DNA of 64,000 nt. Origin: Micrasema longulum. Its lineage: Eukaryota > Arthropoda > Insecta > Trichoptera > Brachycentridae. Each line of letters starts with the position of its first letter. Position 1 is the stretch's first letter. Shown here in pieces: positions 22,918-32,527 of the stretch. The stretch covers positions 1 to 64,000 of the forward strand of contig JAGVSM010003698.1 of the NCBI GenBank assembly GCA_022494885.1, given 5' to 3'. The position numbers and the translations under genes are program-made. The notes beneath the pieces are model-generated. The model was not told the DNA's origin and made no database searches. It saw nothing but the letters and a program-made list of their open reading frames with translations.

Positions 22918-23076
22918 GAATCGGGTTGTGGTCCTATGGCTCATGTCTCGAATTTATATGGTTCGAATTCCACCCCACCCCAACTTGGTTTCTATTTTCT
23001 AATAGTGAGTTATTTACAACTCATATAAATATTTCAATAAATTATAAGAACGTAAATATTTAAATTTCTTTTTTAA
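22918..23076 (+). mobile_element. SA SINE with shortened head
   Basis: The head GAATCGGGTTGTGGTCCTAT, GGCTCATGTCTCG is followed directly by GGTTCGAATTCC, so about 20 bp between the boxes are lost. The body TAATAGTGAGTTATTTACAA and TTATAAGAACGTAAATATTT is present, also with a small deletion. The copy lies 55 bp past the RTE-like stop. Confidence 0.75.
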
Positions 23077-23084
23077 AAAAAGCC

Positions 23085-23236
23085 TTGCGCTTCAGATGCC
23101 AGATTAGAAAGTATGCAAGATTGCAATGTAAGGACGTTTTAAAAATTAATATTTTATTTCAATCGTATCGGGAATCAAATTTAAGACTTCTTTAAATGAG
23201 TAGCCAGTTACGCGCACCACTTGACCACGTGGGTTG
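23085..23236 (-). mobile_element. SC-like SINE, degenerate
   Basis: The order GCGCTTCAGATGCCAG, AATATTTTATTTCAATCGTA, TCGGGAATC and then a degenerate head (CGCGCACCACTTGACCACGT) follows the minus-strand layout of the SC copies at 24.3 and 49.0 kb. The B box is mutated. Confidence 0.5.
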
Positions 23237-23889
23237 CTTTTAATTTATTAGTAAGCTTTTTGTTATTCGGTAATTTGTTTGGTTCTCAACATCCACAAAA
23301 AAGATTATTTTTTAATACATTCTTAGGAAATTGGATAAAAATGCCAAACGCCAATAAGCCCGCTAGTTTATAAGGTTCTTAAGGTCTCGTTCTGAACGTC
23401 CATTGCTGACATGTCGTCGGCAATTCTCCGACTCCGATGAACTCACAGAACCTGGCAGCCGCAGTGAAGTCAAGATGCTCTTATTAGACATTATCTACTC
23501 CAACTAGAGAAATCGATACAAATATCATTCATTTTCTAAGTTAACAGAAATAAAAATATGATAAAATGCTTAGTAAAAGTAAGCTTAGAATACATAATTT
23601 TTTAAAGGATTATATATGTTTTAAACTTATCATCACGATCGTCGAACAACGACGCTTATGGATTTTCTTCAGCTTTACATGACTGTTTTTTTTTGACACC
23701 ATGTCACAAGTCGATAAGTTCAAAAGTATATCCTTTGATATTTGGGTTAGTTACATCTATAAATTTATATATATATTTAAATATATATGTACATATATTT
23801 TTTTATATGTACATATATATTTCTATTTTTATAAACCAGGGTTATAAAGTTTTCATAAACTTATTCAAAATAAAATTATAAAAAAGTAC
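23237..23889. other. Unassigned stretch with a short LINE-tail echo
   Basis: ACGCCAATAAGCCCGC near 23350 resembles the GGCAATAAGCCCGCC element of the LINE 3' tails at 27.28 and 36.60 kb. The interval also has a GC-richer patch at 23390-23470 and TATA-rich low-complexity DNA at 23760-23830. Nothing is coding. Confidence 0.3.
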
Positions 23890-24065
23890 GGCAAAAAAAA
23901 CAAATTGTAAACCAATGGTGTAAAGGGCACTGCATTCAAACACCAAATGCAGCGAATCTTGATTATCTCTTACGTAAAGGTACGGTAATTCCAGTGCAAT
24001 ATCACCTTTAAAACAATTATGACCCTCCCAGGAATCGAACCCGGGACCTTGAGCATGGAAGTCAA
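23890..24065 (-). mobile_element. SC-like SINE, truncated head
   Basis: The body motif CAATGGTGTAAAGGGCACTG and the B-box region (CCAGGAATCGAACCCGGGAC on the plus strand, i.e. GGGTTCGATTCC on the minus) are present. The head breaks off shortly after the T-arm equivalent (CTTGAGCATGGAAG). Confidence 0.55.
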
Positions 24066-24195
24066 AAACACAAATTCTTGATTCTTTTTTTTGGTTTAAT
24101 CTCACACAAATTTGTATTCTGCATCTGCCTGAACACAGACAATTGATAATTTTTCTGTTGGTATTTTTTTTGCACAACAGACCGGGAGGCCTAAT

Positions 24196-24470
24196 CATCA
24201 TCATCATTCTCTTTCCGCACCTATGGTGCATAGGGCACTGCAATGGTATAATAATCGCAGTGTATCTTGATCATGTTGTTTTGTTTTGTGAAGATAAAAG
24301 ATGATCAGGCTTACGCTTCAGGTGCCAGTCCAGGAACTATGAAATATTCTATAATGTTTTTAAAACCTATTTTCAAATAAATATTTTATGTCAACCGTGT
24401 CGGGAATCGAACCCGAGACCTCTTGCATGGTAGGCGAATGCGTACACCACGATGCCGACCGATCCTTTCT
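24196..24470 (-). mobile_element. SC SINE, near complete
   Basis: On the minus strand the head starts near 24470 (GGATCGGTCGGCATCGTGGT, GTACGC) and has the B box GGGTTCGATTCC. The body runs through ACATAAAATATTTATTTGAA, then AGTGCCCTATGCACCATAGG and a GAT-repeat 3' end at 24196-24210. The anticodon-loop equivalent is CTACCAT, so a tRNA-Gly-like ancestor is possible. The DNA beyond the head (to 24613) is also shared with the 49-kb copy. Confidence 0.75.
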
Positions 24471-24613
24471 TAATCTTACCTATTAATTATACTTGTTTGA
24501 TTTGCGTTCTCTGATTTCAGCATTCGTAACTCTTGTTTTACATCGATTTTCCATCTAAGGTATTGGGTCGTACTTATAAAACCTGGCATAAAGTTACGCC
24601 TAGCCATAGTGGT
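24471..24613. repeat. Repeat flanking the SC head, shared with 49130-49275
   Basis: The segment contains TTGCGTTCTCTGATTTCAGC, ATTCGTAACTCT, ACATCGATTTTCCAT and AAGTTACGCCTAGCCATAGT, each with a close match at 49150-49275. SC and this flank therefore spread, or were duplicated, as one unit. At 49.2-49.4 kb the last part is one arm of a palindromic MITE. Confidence 0.65.
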
Positions 24614-24639
24614 AAAATAATAATAATGATACATTTTGA

Positions 24640-25027
24640 CAATTTCAATTACATTAAACTTAAATAAAAAAATAAGGTCTATCTACAGGCTAACTCTTAA
24701 TTACTATTTACTAACAGACAAATTTTACAAATCATGTAATACACATAATATGGTTCTTCTAACAATTACATCTAAAACGTAGCACTTTTAGTGTCAGGAA
24801 ACAATTTCACAAATAAACAAGTATTTAGTTTTTTTCTAAAAAAGAGATTCAGTTGCACAATTTCGAACTTCTGAAGGCAGAGCATTCCACGCCAAACGTC
24901 CGGCTATTGCAAAGGCCCTATCACCAAATTTCGATGGCAATACCATTTTTATTCTACCACTGTAATAACCAATCACATCACAGCGGTGAATTATAACGCA
25001 GAACGAGTGTAAAGACTTTTCACACAT
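24640..25027 (-). pseudogene. CR1/L2-like LINE C-terminus, frameshifted
   Basis: The minus-strand frame 24836-25027 reads CDVIGYYSGRIKMVLPSKFG, then DRAFAIAGRLAWNALPSEVR and NCATESLF before a stop. A one-base shift restores an RKKLNTCLF-type continuation, so the C-terminus is frameshifted. The AWNALP box marks it as the end of a CR1/L2-type LINE polyprotein, closest in this window to the copy at 20.03 kb. The interval 24640-24835 is probably its 3' untranslated region. An SH SINE abuts its upstream side. Confidence 0.7.
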
Positions 25028-25039
25028 AAAAATCGCATT

Positions 25040-25137
25040 TAATTTTTGTGCTCTCTCCGGGAATCGAACCCGTTGTTCTCTGTGAGTACAGCAAAGCTTT
25101 TAGACACGGCACTGCGAGGACTGTCAAATAAATAGTT
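25040..25137 (-). mobile_element. SH SINE copy
   Basis: On the minus strand GTCCTCGCAGTGCCGTGTCT is followed by a perfect B box in CGGGTTCGATTCCCGGAGA, then GCACAAAAATTAAATGCG. The post-box sequence matches SH at 30.71-30.76 kb (CGATTCCCGATAAGAACACA, AAAATTATAAATGC). The T-arm helix CGGG/CCCG is intact. The remaining tRNA arms are not. Confidence 0.6.
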
Positions 25138-25963
25138 TTAAATATTGTTTTTTTACAAAGTCTGCGGCCCTTAAATGAAGACCCATGTCACAGACAAAAT
25201 AATACACACTATAATAAGATAGCGAGGATCCTATGCATCGACACAAACACACGCATACACGTAAGGGTGTGAGGTGTGGGGCGTGTATTAGTGCGTACAT
25301 AGAATTGAGTATCTAAAATAGTTTGGTGGTGTTAGAAACAAATACACCTCGAGAAACGACTGAGCAGCGGGAGGCGTTTCCCAAATAATAATCTCTTCAT
25401 TTCCGACCGGATGCGGATGGAACGAACTTCCTATTAAAGCTCTTTACTTGTTGTATTTTTCGAAATCACAAAATAAAGGAACAATAAAAATCTTAAACTG
25501 ACAAATATTACAATTTAACACAAAACAAAGCATTTTTTAAACCAATGTGAATATGAAAATCAAACATGATACAATAAAAAATGAAGACTGCCATTTATAT
25601 GAAAAAAAAATAGTAGAAATAAGAAAAAAGAAAAACATTATGAGGAAGTTTAGTCATACTAGAAATTTGATTAAAAAAATGCTTTTAAATACGCGATAAA
25701 AATTAGGCGTTTAATTATATAGCGAAGACAAAATGAATTACTTTGATCTATGTCACAAGTTCTTCCGAATTAACCAATGAAAGTCTTTTAATAGATTTCC
25801 GGTTTCCGGGAGGCCAACTGACCAATCGACTAAACTCATCGACATCTGTGACATCACTGGCAGAGTAATTTTAAAATCATAAAAAATTAAAAATCGTACT
25901 GCTAATAATACGACAGACGTAAAAAAATATTAAAAAATTTTTTTTTTAACAAATAAAGAAATC
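25138..25963. other. Unassigned stretch
   Basis: The interval 25180-25440 is less AT-rich, with purine-rich and CA-rich runs near 25230-25290, but has no recognisable gene or repeat. The remainder is A-rich. Confidence 0.4.
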
Positions 25964-26062
25964 CGGGAAAAACGGATTCCACTTACCGACTTTTCGATGT
26001 CTACCGGTTTCGAGACGTGCCCGTCTCTTCGTCAGGACACTAATTAAACCAACATGCAAAAC
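25964..26062 (-). mobile_element. Penelope-like terminal segment with hammerhead-like core
   Basis: The minus strand reads GTGTCCTGACGAAGAGACGG, GCACGTCTCGAAACCGG. CTGACGA and GAAA bracket a six-base-pair hairpin GAGACG/CGTCTC with loop GGCA, which is the arrangement of a hammerhead ribozyme core. Hammerhead motifs are known in the terminal repeats of Penelope-like retroelements. One extra A sits between CTGACGA and the hairpin compared with the textbook core, and stems I and III are not evident, so catalysis is uncertain. An inverted homologue lies at 26280-26378. Confidence 0.5.
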
Positions 26063-26279
26063 CCACTATACACCTTCACCATAGTTGATGTACAAAAATA
26101 TAAAACAAACACGACATGCATTTAAATAAGCACATGCACTGATTAGGACAAACATGCATTGGTTAAATTGTAAAAATATTTTATGTTGTTTGAGAAATAG
26201 TTGAAAAAAGGGAAGGAAGGTATGGAAGAAGGGGCTTGAGTTGAATAGATTAAGGGTGACCATTACAATGGAACAAGTG

Positions 26280-26378
26280 TAAAGTGAGTTTTACATGTTG
26301 GATTAATTGGTGTCCTGACGAAGAGACGGGTACGTCTCGAAACCGGCACATATAGAAAAGTCGGTAAGTAGTTATATA
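26280..26378 (+). mobile_element. Penelope-like terminal segment, inverted partner
   Basis: The plus strand repeats the motif: GTGTCCTGACGAAGAGACGG, GTACGTCTCGAAACCGG, with shared flanks (GAGTTTTACATGTTGGATTA before, AAAAGTCGGTAAGTAG after). The hairpin GAGACG/CGTCTC has loop GGTA. The two segments face each other across about 220 bp of unrelated AT-rich DNA. No reverse transcriptase or GIY-YIG sequence lies between them. Confidence 0.5.
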
Positions 26379-26518
26379 CAAATATTAAATAACATTTAGT
26401 TAATTGTTATTCTTCTTCATAACCATATTGCAATTATACAAATGGTAGCAAAAGCTGTTTTGATTTAATTGTATTTTCATAAAAAAAAACTATTATTTTA
26501 TTATTCCATGTCCGCCCC

Positions 26519-26962
26519 CTAGTTTGAGCACATGGTGTCCACAAAGATCATCCAAGCATCTCTATCGGCTGCCAGTTCCTGTGCATCCTCCCAAGTCAGG
26601 TTCGCGTCCCGTAGTTCTGACACGAACTGCCGACGAACAGTCAGCAGTGGACGTCCGGGACGTCGAGAACCCGATGCCTTGTAAAGTAGGCAAGCGTGGT
26701 TAGGGCTCTCAGGAGGCATCCACAGCACATGGCCAAGCCAACCGTATCGCCTCCGCTTGATGGCAGTTTTCACCGGAGTTTGCCGCGTCCGTTCTCTCAT
26801 TACTTCATTCCACACAAAGTCAAACCGCCGCACACCCAAAATTCTTCTCAGGCACCTGTTCTCAAAACTCAGAATTTTGCTGGTTTGGGCCCTAGTGGGG
26901 TACCAAGATTCGCATCCGTAGAGGAGAAAAGGTGTTATGAAGGCGTTATATGGGGTTTTCAC
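26519..26962 (-). pseudogene. RTE-like LINE, intact C-terminal 147 codons
   Basis: The uninterrupted minus-strand frame begins YNAFITPFLLYGCESWYPT and continues RCLRRILGVRRFDFVWNEV, RRRYGWLGHVLWMP and RRPGRPLLTVRRQFV, ending WMIFVDTMCSN. The order YGCESW, RCLRRIL, WLGHVLxMP and GRP is that of the region downstream of the RT palm in RTE-like LINEs. It is a different family from the copies at 22 kb and 43 kb. The start is the first methionine in the frame, not a true initiation site. The copy is 5'-truncated, and its right edge abuts a CR1/L2-like fragment at about 26965. Confidence 0.75.
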
Positions 26963-26972
26963 TGAATAAATT

Positions 26973-27332
26973 TCGGCTCGACTGTGGAATCATCTCCCAT
27001 CCACCATCAAAGATATTACTACATTATCTCTGTTTAAATCACGTCTGAAGAAATATCTCCTTTCTCTTCCTTAATCTCTCCTCCTTTCCTCTTTCCTCTT
27101 TTTTTCCTTTTTTCCATCGAGTAATAGATTTGATTTAAAGTAGTTTATTACGTTTATTTCTATTTTTATATATCTTTAGCTTTTTAATCTTTTTTTCTAT
27201 TGTAATTGTATTTCTATATATAAATATAAAACTTTTATTTTATTGGTTGGTTGGAAGAAATTGCCATTTGGCAATAAGCCCGCCAATGTACAGATAACAT
27301 TATGTACAAAAAGTTAAAAAAATATAATCCAC
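26973..27332 (+). pseudogene. CR1-type LINE C-terminus with AATAAGCCCGCC tail
   Basis: Without an ATG, codons 26973-27074 read SARLWNHLPSTIKDITTLSL, then FKSRLKKYLLSLP and a stop. This is again an LWNxLP / FKSRLK C-terminus. The 3' region ends in TTGGTTGGTTGGAAGAAATT, GCCATTTGGCAATAAGCCCG and CCAATGTAC. A GCCATTTGGC hairpin sits next to a GCCCGCC motif. Related tails occur at 36.57, 46.18 and (inverted) 50.75 kb. Inactive, 5'-truncated. Confidence 0.75.
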
Positions 27333-27655
27333 AATGATAAAATATAATCCACAGAAGTAAAAAAATCTAAATAATCATTTCTTACCAATGAAGTATTCAA
27401 ATGAGGCAGGGCAATAGTGGTATGAGGCGCCTTACTTACCTGAAAAAACAAAATAATTATCGTATTAATTAAATAATGTCGAACAATAATATTTATACAG
27501 GAAATGCAATCTTTTTTAATTTATGATAGTGCATGCTGCAATATCAGAGCCATTTACAGAAAATATAATTACTGTAAATACTACGTAATACGAAAATAAC
27601 CCGTCACAGTCACATTTTAAAAAACAGTTTTCACTTTATATATTTTTTTATTTTA

Positions 27656-27694
27656 TCCAAGTGCTTGAAGACAAGGACTAGATCTTAGGAGTAA
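27656..27694 (+). mobile_element. FB 5' arm fragment
   Basis: TCCAAGTGCTTGAAGACAAG followed by GACTAGATCTTAGGAG matches the FB 5' arm TCCAAATGCTTGAAGACTGG, CTGGATTTTCTCCC at 8.09 kb. The rest of the element is replaced by LX sequence immediately to the right. Confidence 0.4.
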
Positions 27695-28382
27695 CAAGGG
27701 ATGCCATTTAGCGCGAAAGAGATGGAGTTTGTGTGTCTGGGAAGCATGTTTTCAAGAGATGGAAGAGTAGAAAAATATGTTGAAAGAAGAGTGAATGCGG
27801 GCAACAAAATGAACGGAGCACTAAGCACAGTAATTCCTAATAAAAATATGTCAATCGAAGCTAAACTGGCAGTGCGCAAAGGAGTTTTAGTCCCAACACT
27901 TATGTATGGAAATGAAACATGGAACTGGCAGAGGAAGGATGAAAGCCGAGTGAACACGGTTGAAATGCGATCTCTTAGACGAATGTGTGGGAAATCAATG
28001 TATGACAGGGTTACGAATGATGAAATCAGGCGAGAGTGTAAATCTGAGTCAAGTATAATTGATAAGATTAAGAAAGGGTCTCTGAGATGGTTTGGTCACG
28101 TAGAACGAATGGACGACGAAAGAATGGTAAAACAAGTATATATGTCGAAAATTAACGGCAACGTGAGACGAGGACGACCAAGGAAGACGTGGCATGATCA
28201 GATAAACCAAAATCTTAAGTCTGGTCATGTCAAAAGTAGACAGAACCGAAGGGCATGTACGACAAGATGTATGAATGTGGAAGAGGCTAGGATTGTATGC
28301 CAGAATAGACGTGTGTGGCGGTCCATTCTCTCTGCCTACCCCTACGGGGAAATGGCGTGATGGTAGTAGTAGTAGTAGTAGA
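27695..28382 (+). pseudogene. LX LINE, longest surviving frame (219 codons) and triplet tail
   Basis: The frame at 27701-28360 runs without a stop. It reads VCLGSMFSRDGRVEKYVERR, NAGNKMNGALSTVI, GVLVPTLMYGNETWNW, MRSLRRMCGKSMYDRVTNDE, IDKIKKGSLRWFGHVERMDD, RGRPRKTWHDQ, NRRACTTRCMNVEEAR and WRSILSAYPYGEMA. These are the post-palm segments of an RTE-like reverse transcriptase: YGxETW, RSLRRM, LRWFGHVERM, RGRPRKTW. The RT catalytic box and endonuclease are missing upstream. The stop codon is followed at once by seven GTA units (28361-28381), the element's microsatellite tail. I use this copy as the reference for LX. Confidence 0.85.
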
Positions 28383-29602
28383 GATAGAGAAAAAAGTCTT
28401 CGTTTAAAAAAGTCTGTGTTGTGATTTACCTGTATTTATTTATTTTATTTTATTTTATTTTATTCATAAAACATACAGTCATACATAATAAGTATTAAAA
28501 ACAACCCTTTTTTAACATAAAAAGACCAATTAAGTATTCATAAATTATGCAAAAGATATTAACATTAAATGTGACAAAAAAATAAATAAATACGAAATTC
28601 AAGTGAGAAAAGAATAATTGTTAACATTTGCGTTTTCCATGGAGGTAATAAATTAAAATAAATAAAAATACCGAATGCACACTCCGATCTAATCCGATTT
28701 TTTTTTTTTAGTTAACATAAATATTTCAAAGAATTACGCCGTTAATAATTATGCGGATACAGAATGTAAATTGACACATTTCTGGTCATGCGGTTACAAG
28801 AGGAGATTCCAACGGAATGCTCGTACGAACGAGGTTTTTCTGTAATTTGGATGATTTAATACCTAAAACACAGAAGACTTTCGCTCAGAGAAATGTCTCT
28901 TTCGTGGCCCCAAGTGTACATGTTTGGATTTCGTCTTAGGGATGTATAATAATATAATATAATAAAGGTCTGATGCGATAAACGAGCAATAGTATAATAG
29001 CCCGCGCATCGGAACCAGAAACGCTAAATGCGCCCAACATAATACGCACGTTATAGTTAACTAAATTCGTACTAATATCATGTCATTACGCGTGTTCAAA
29101 GTGACATTACAAACAAACTTCAAAATTCAAAACTGCGCGTGCCTTGGCAATGCTTGGAATATGTACTCGTATATTATCGTTGCCTGTCTCGCTCAAATGA
29201 CGATTTTGGGAGATATTGTATATTTCATACAAATTCAGGGTAAAGGATTGTGCAAAACAGAATATGCGCTGGGACGATTGCGCGTGCGCAGACAAGATTA
29301 GAAAATCGTCCGCTAGAGTCGATTTCGCTAGATCTTTTGGCGCTAGTTTAAAATAATATTGAAACGAATCCCTGTTTCTTTGTACTTATAACATAGTTTT
29401 ACTATCAATAAAATTACCAATTTATTTACACAATTTTTTACTTGGCAGTAAACTGCACTTATGCACATACTAAGGAACCGCCTCTGATTGCAGTAGACTG
29501 CTGCGAGACATTGCATAGATGTTTATTAATAATTGCTAACGTAATCATTTTTATTTTCGGTATTTTTTAATAATATGCATGCTTCCACTTTCCATTATGC
29601 TG
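28383..29602. other. Unassigned stretch
   Basis: The overlapping frames at 29080-29301 (plus) and 29107-29295 (minus) lie in a slightly GC-richer patch (28730-29340) but show no domain. Overlapping frames on both strands argue for chance. The interval from 28430 to 28480 is a TTTTA-rich run. No repeat family was recognised. Confidence 0.4.
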
Positions 29603-29661
29603 TATCCCAATTGACACAGGGCTCCTGACCTTATATAGTAAGGAATACGTTATTATTTTTT
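29603..29661 (+). repeat. Second copy of the 3201-3258 repeat
   Basis: TATCCCAATTGACACAGGGC, TCCTGACC and GGAATACGTTATTATTTTTT parallel the first copy. A GATAAATAAA run follows downstream, as in a LINE 3' end. Confidence 0.35.
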
Positions 29662-29755
29662 TGTAATATGTGTCTTTGTCTGATAAATAAATATATTTTA
29701 AAAAATGGTATTGTTTGTTCCTATAGATAAAAAAGTTAAAAAAACAAAATAAAAC

Positions 29756-29866
29756 GTATACTTAAACCAGCCAATAATTAGATCAAAAGGTCAGCATGCG
29801 CCTAGATTGAAATATTTTCTTATGATAGAATTAATGTTCTCGTCTTTGTTGAAATATTCGTCACTA
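29756..29866 (+). mobile_element. FB copy, degenerate core
   Basis: ACTTAAACCAGCCAATAATT, GCGCCTAGATTGAAATATTT and GTCTTTGTTGAAATATT follow the FB core and 3' end in order. Several deletions are apparent. Confidence 0.5.
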
Positions 29867-30477
29867 ATATTTCCTTACTTCGACAAACAGAGTGTTGGGA
29901 ACTTGATTTTGTTTTAAAATGTTTTTAAATATACAATTTTCTTAATTGATTGACCTTACAAGCGCCATATTCAATTACACTGAAATATTGACAGTAATTA
30001 TTATGATCGAAGCTTTAAAATAAATGACGCCCAATTACAACACTGCAGTGAGTAATTTGGAATTTTTTCACTGTAGTCGATTGCTATTGCAATATAAAAC
30101 ACAAAAGAAAGTACAAGGATCTTATAATAAACAAATAATATTTTTTTAAATAGATAATAATAATTTTTGAGGGTCCCTACTTAAACATAATAATATCGGC
30201 CGAAACAAGTTACATATTGACAAATATACCATAAAAACAACAAAACCAGTAAATACAATGAATAACAATATGTACACAAACATAAAAATAATACAAAACT
30301 AAACCAATAAAAATATAAAATTATTTTAAAAAAGAACAACCGGATGAAAACAATAAAATCCTAATACTCGTAGAGCTTATGTAAGATAAAAAAGGGATTT
30401 TCGTATTAAAATACATATAGGTCGATTAAATTTCATGCCTTTAAAATCACAACAAAATATACCTATCATAATAGGGC

Positions 30478-30790
30478 AGCCTCCGTGGGGTAGTGGTTAA
30501 GACGCTCGACTCGCACACAGCGTCGTAGCTAGGGTCATAAAAGCCCCTGGCATGATTTTAATTTTGCGCCCCCAAGACTTATTTTCTAGGAAGAGAAAGA
30601 GAAAAGAAGGCAGTGGGTCTGCCAAGTGCGCCCTCCGAGGTTTGCATCCCCGGCAGCTGCCCGCCTGGCCAGTCCCTAGCGGTGACGCTGCTCACACAAG
30701 AAAGGTTCCGGGTTCGATTCCCGATAAGAACACAAAAATTATAAATGCAATTTTTCTCAAGCCTGGGTATTCTGTGCTGTAATTGGGCAT
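30478..30790 (+). mobile_element. SH SINE split by a hAT MITE
   Basis: The head GCCTCCGTGGGGTAGTGGTT, AAGACGCTCGACTCGCACA stops at 30517. It resumes after 30690 with CTCACACAAGAAAGG and a B box in CCGGGTTCGATTCCCG. The SH body follows (ACACAAAAATTATAAATGC, AAGCCTGGGTATTCTGTGC). Without the insert, the A-to-B-box spacing is that of a tRNA-derived pol III promoter. The same body occurs at 6.35 and 25.05 kb. Confidence 0.8.
30518..30690. mobile_element. hAT-type MITE, 173 bp, with 8-bp target duplication
   Basis: The ends are CAGCGTCGTAGC and GCGGTGACGCTG. Read inward, both begin CAGCGTC. Flanks are CTCGCACA (30510-30517) and CTCACACA (30691-30698), an 8-bp duplication with one mismatch. A CAG-starting terminal inverted repeat plus an 8-bp duplication is diagnostic of hAT elements. 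The interior is much GC-richer than the region (TTTGCGCCCCC, GGCAGCTGCCCGCCTGGCCA) and non-coding. It needs a transposase from elsewhere. Confidence 0.8.
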
Positions 30791-30904
30791 TCTGGCCTGT
30801 CGTGATGCAAATAAAAAAGCATAAATTTATAATAATTATAACTTTTGATAATTTTATCAAATAAACATATCTTACAGAGATGCAGAATGTTTTAGATAAG
30901 GAAA

Positions 30905-31190
30905 TACGTAATTTTAGATATTTGCAGGGCCTATGACCTGTCGTTAGCTGGTTTAAGTATTTACTTTACGCACTGTGTAACATGAACCATTTTGCTTAAT
31001 GTTTAAACATCCATATTTCTTCATTTCTTCCGTCTGTTGATTTTAGTTAAGTTAAAGAGCTGAAACCTTTATTTCGTCCTTTATATTGTTCTCTACCCCC
31101 GTTGTAATTTGCTAATCTTAATGACTCTTTAGAGGGTAAAATCCAGTGTTTTGTCTACAAACGTTCAGACAAATCCAAAATATTGGTATT
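30905..31190 (-). mobile_element. FB copy, inverted, snap-back form
   Basis: The plus strand reads GGGCCTATGACCTGTCGTTA, ACTGTGTAACATGAACCATT, TTAAACATCCATATTTCTTC and AGAGCTGAAACCTTTATTTC, the reverse of the FB core. It then switches to an outer arm (CCGTTGTAATTTGC, GGGTAAAATCCAGTGTTTTG, CAAATCCAAAATATTGG) that reverses the family 5' end. A deletion joins the two parts. Confidence 0.65.
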
Positions 31191-31702
31191 AAATTGATTG
31201 CAAAATTTTATTAACAGGTTGATCGTATTGGATCCAAATTCAAAGTTAATTAAAGTGAGTTTGTAATTTAATACTTTGATATCTGGATACAAAAAACGAA
31301 ATCGAAATCTTATCGCGCGAGCCTCGAGTGATCAGAGAAAAAAAAATCATTGTCTCGACAATTTATGTGATTTTGTGATTCGAAAGTACCGCCAGTACTG
31401 TAAGGAGTAAATTTACAACGTATTCTGTATCGCGCTCAATAATCGAGGTCCAATTTTGATATTTAGTAGGTGCATTTAATAAATAATTACTTTCTACATA
31501 ACATAAACAATCGTCAAGGCGAAAGTTTTTTCCTTGTTTTTCAGTATATCGTCATATGATATGTAGGGGAGAGTGGGTAATGATGAATTGCGGGTAACTG
31601 CGAACGATTGTGTTCTAGAAGATTCCAATACCACCACTTCCTCACAAACCACGCCATATTCCACAAATCATAACTTATGACACCAAAACAATTATACGCT
31701 AA

Positions 31703-32011
31703 AACAATACTCACTTCGATAGATTCAAAAATTACTCATACTCAAATGAAAGACATAACCCCCACAATACATCACATACAAATAAAATAATCACTAGATC
31801 CTCAACACATGGACAACTTAAACAAATACAAACTAAAACCACTTTCGGACAAAGGGATTTTGAGTATTATTCAATTAAAATCTATAACCTACTTCCACTA
31901 TCTATCAAAACAATTAGTAACGAGAAAATGTTTAAAAAGGCTATAAAAAAATGGATATTGGAGCTACGAAGAAGTAAAATGGATTGTCTCATTCGCCCAT
32001 ACCAATATTGA
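31703..32011 (+). pseudogene. LINE reverse transcriptase C-terminus, 102 open codons without ATG
   Basis: The frame runs from just after a TAA at 31700 to a TGA at 32009. It reads THFDRFKNYSYSNERHNPHN, then THGQLKQIQTKTTFGQRDFE, YYSIKIYNLLPLSIKTISNE and WILELRRSKMDCLIRPYQY. The RHN loop, the FGQ segment and the final IYNLLPLSIK box are in the order seen at the end of Jockey/CR1-type LINE polyproteins. The 3' region to about 32340 is AT-rich and contains ACGGGAAACCCCAGTGAGGT. It has no start codon, so it is easily missed. Inactive, 5'-truncated. Confidence 0.7.
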
Positions 32012-32349
32012 ATCAACTGCTCCACAAGTGTATAGCTTATGTTAGGTTTTTGTTATTTTCATTGTGTGTTTTGTAATATAAATAATATAGATGTAAATAA
32101 ATACCTTGTTTTTAAAACTGTCTGAATATTTGTAAATTATCTTCGTTTTTTTAAGTTAGTCTTCTTTGCTTATTCTTAAATGTAATTTTAAAAAAGTGTA
32201 TTGTTAAGTGTCCTCGGCACGGGAAACCCCAGTGAGGTTACATTATTTTTATTATTATAGTATTGCTTAATTGTATTTCTGTTAATAATATAGTAAAGTG
32301 TTCTTCAATTTTATAGAAGGAACTATCACATACCTACATATTGAAATAG

Positions 32350-32527
32350 CAACAACAACAACAACAAACCATCACGCCGTTTCTCCGTAGGGGTAGGCAG
32401 AGAAGATAGAACGCCATAACACTCTATCTTGGCATACAGACCTCGCTTCCTCTACATTCATACATCTTCTCATGCACGCACGTCGATTATTCCTACTTTT
32501 GACATGTTCATCTTCAATTATTTGATG
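32350..32527 (-). pseudogene. LX LINE fragment, C-terminal end
   Basis: A CAA repeat (32350-32366) is followed by CATCACGCCGTTTCTCCGTA, GGGGTAGGCAGAG and ATGCACGCACGTCGATTATT, the reverse complement of the LX end (SAYPYGETA, MNVEEAR, NRRAC regions). The homology stops near 32527 after a stretch matching the HVKS codons. Short and inactive. Confidence 0.75.

Noticed and set aside
29080..29301. 73-codon frame in a slightly GC-richer patch
   Set aside because: An almost coextensive frame is open on the opposite strand and neither shows a domain. I treated both as chance.
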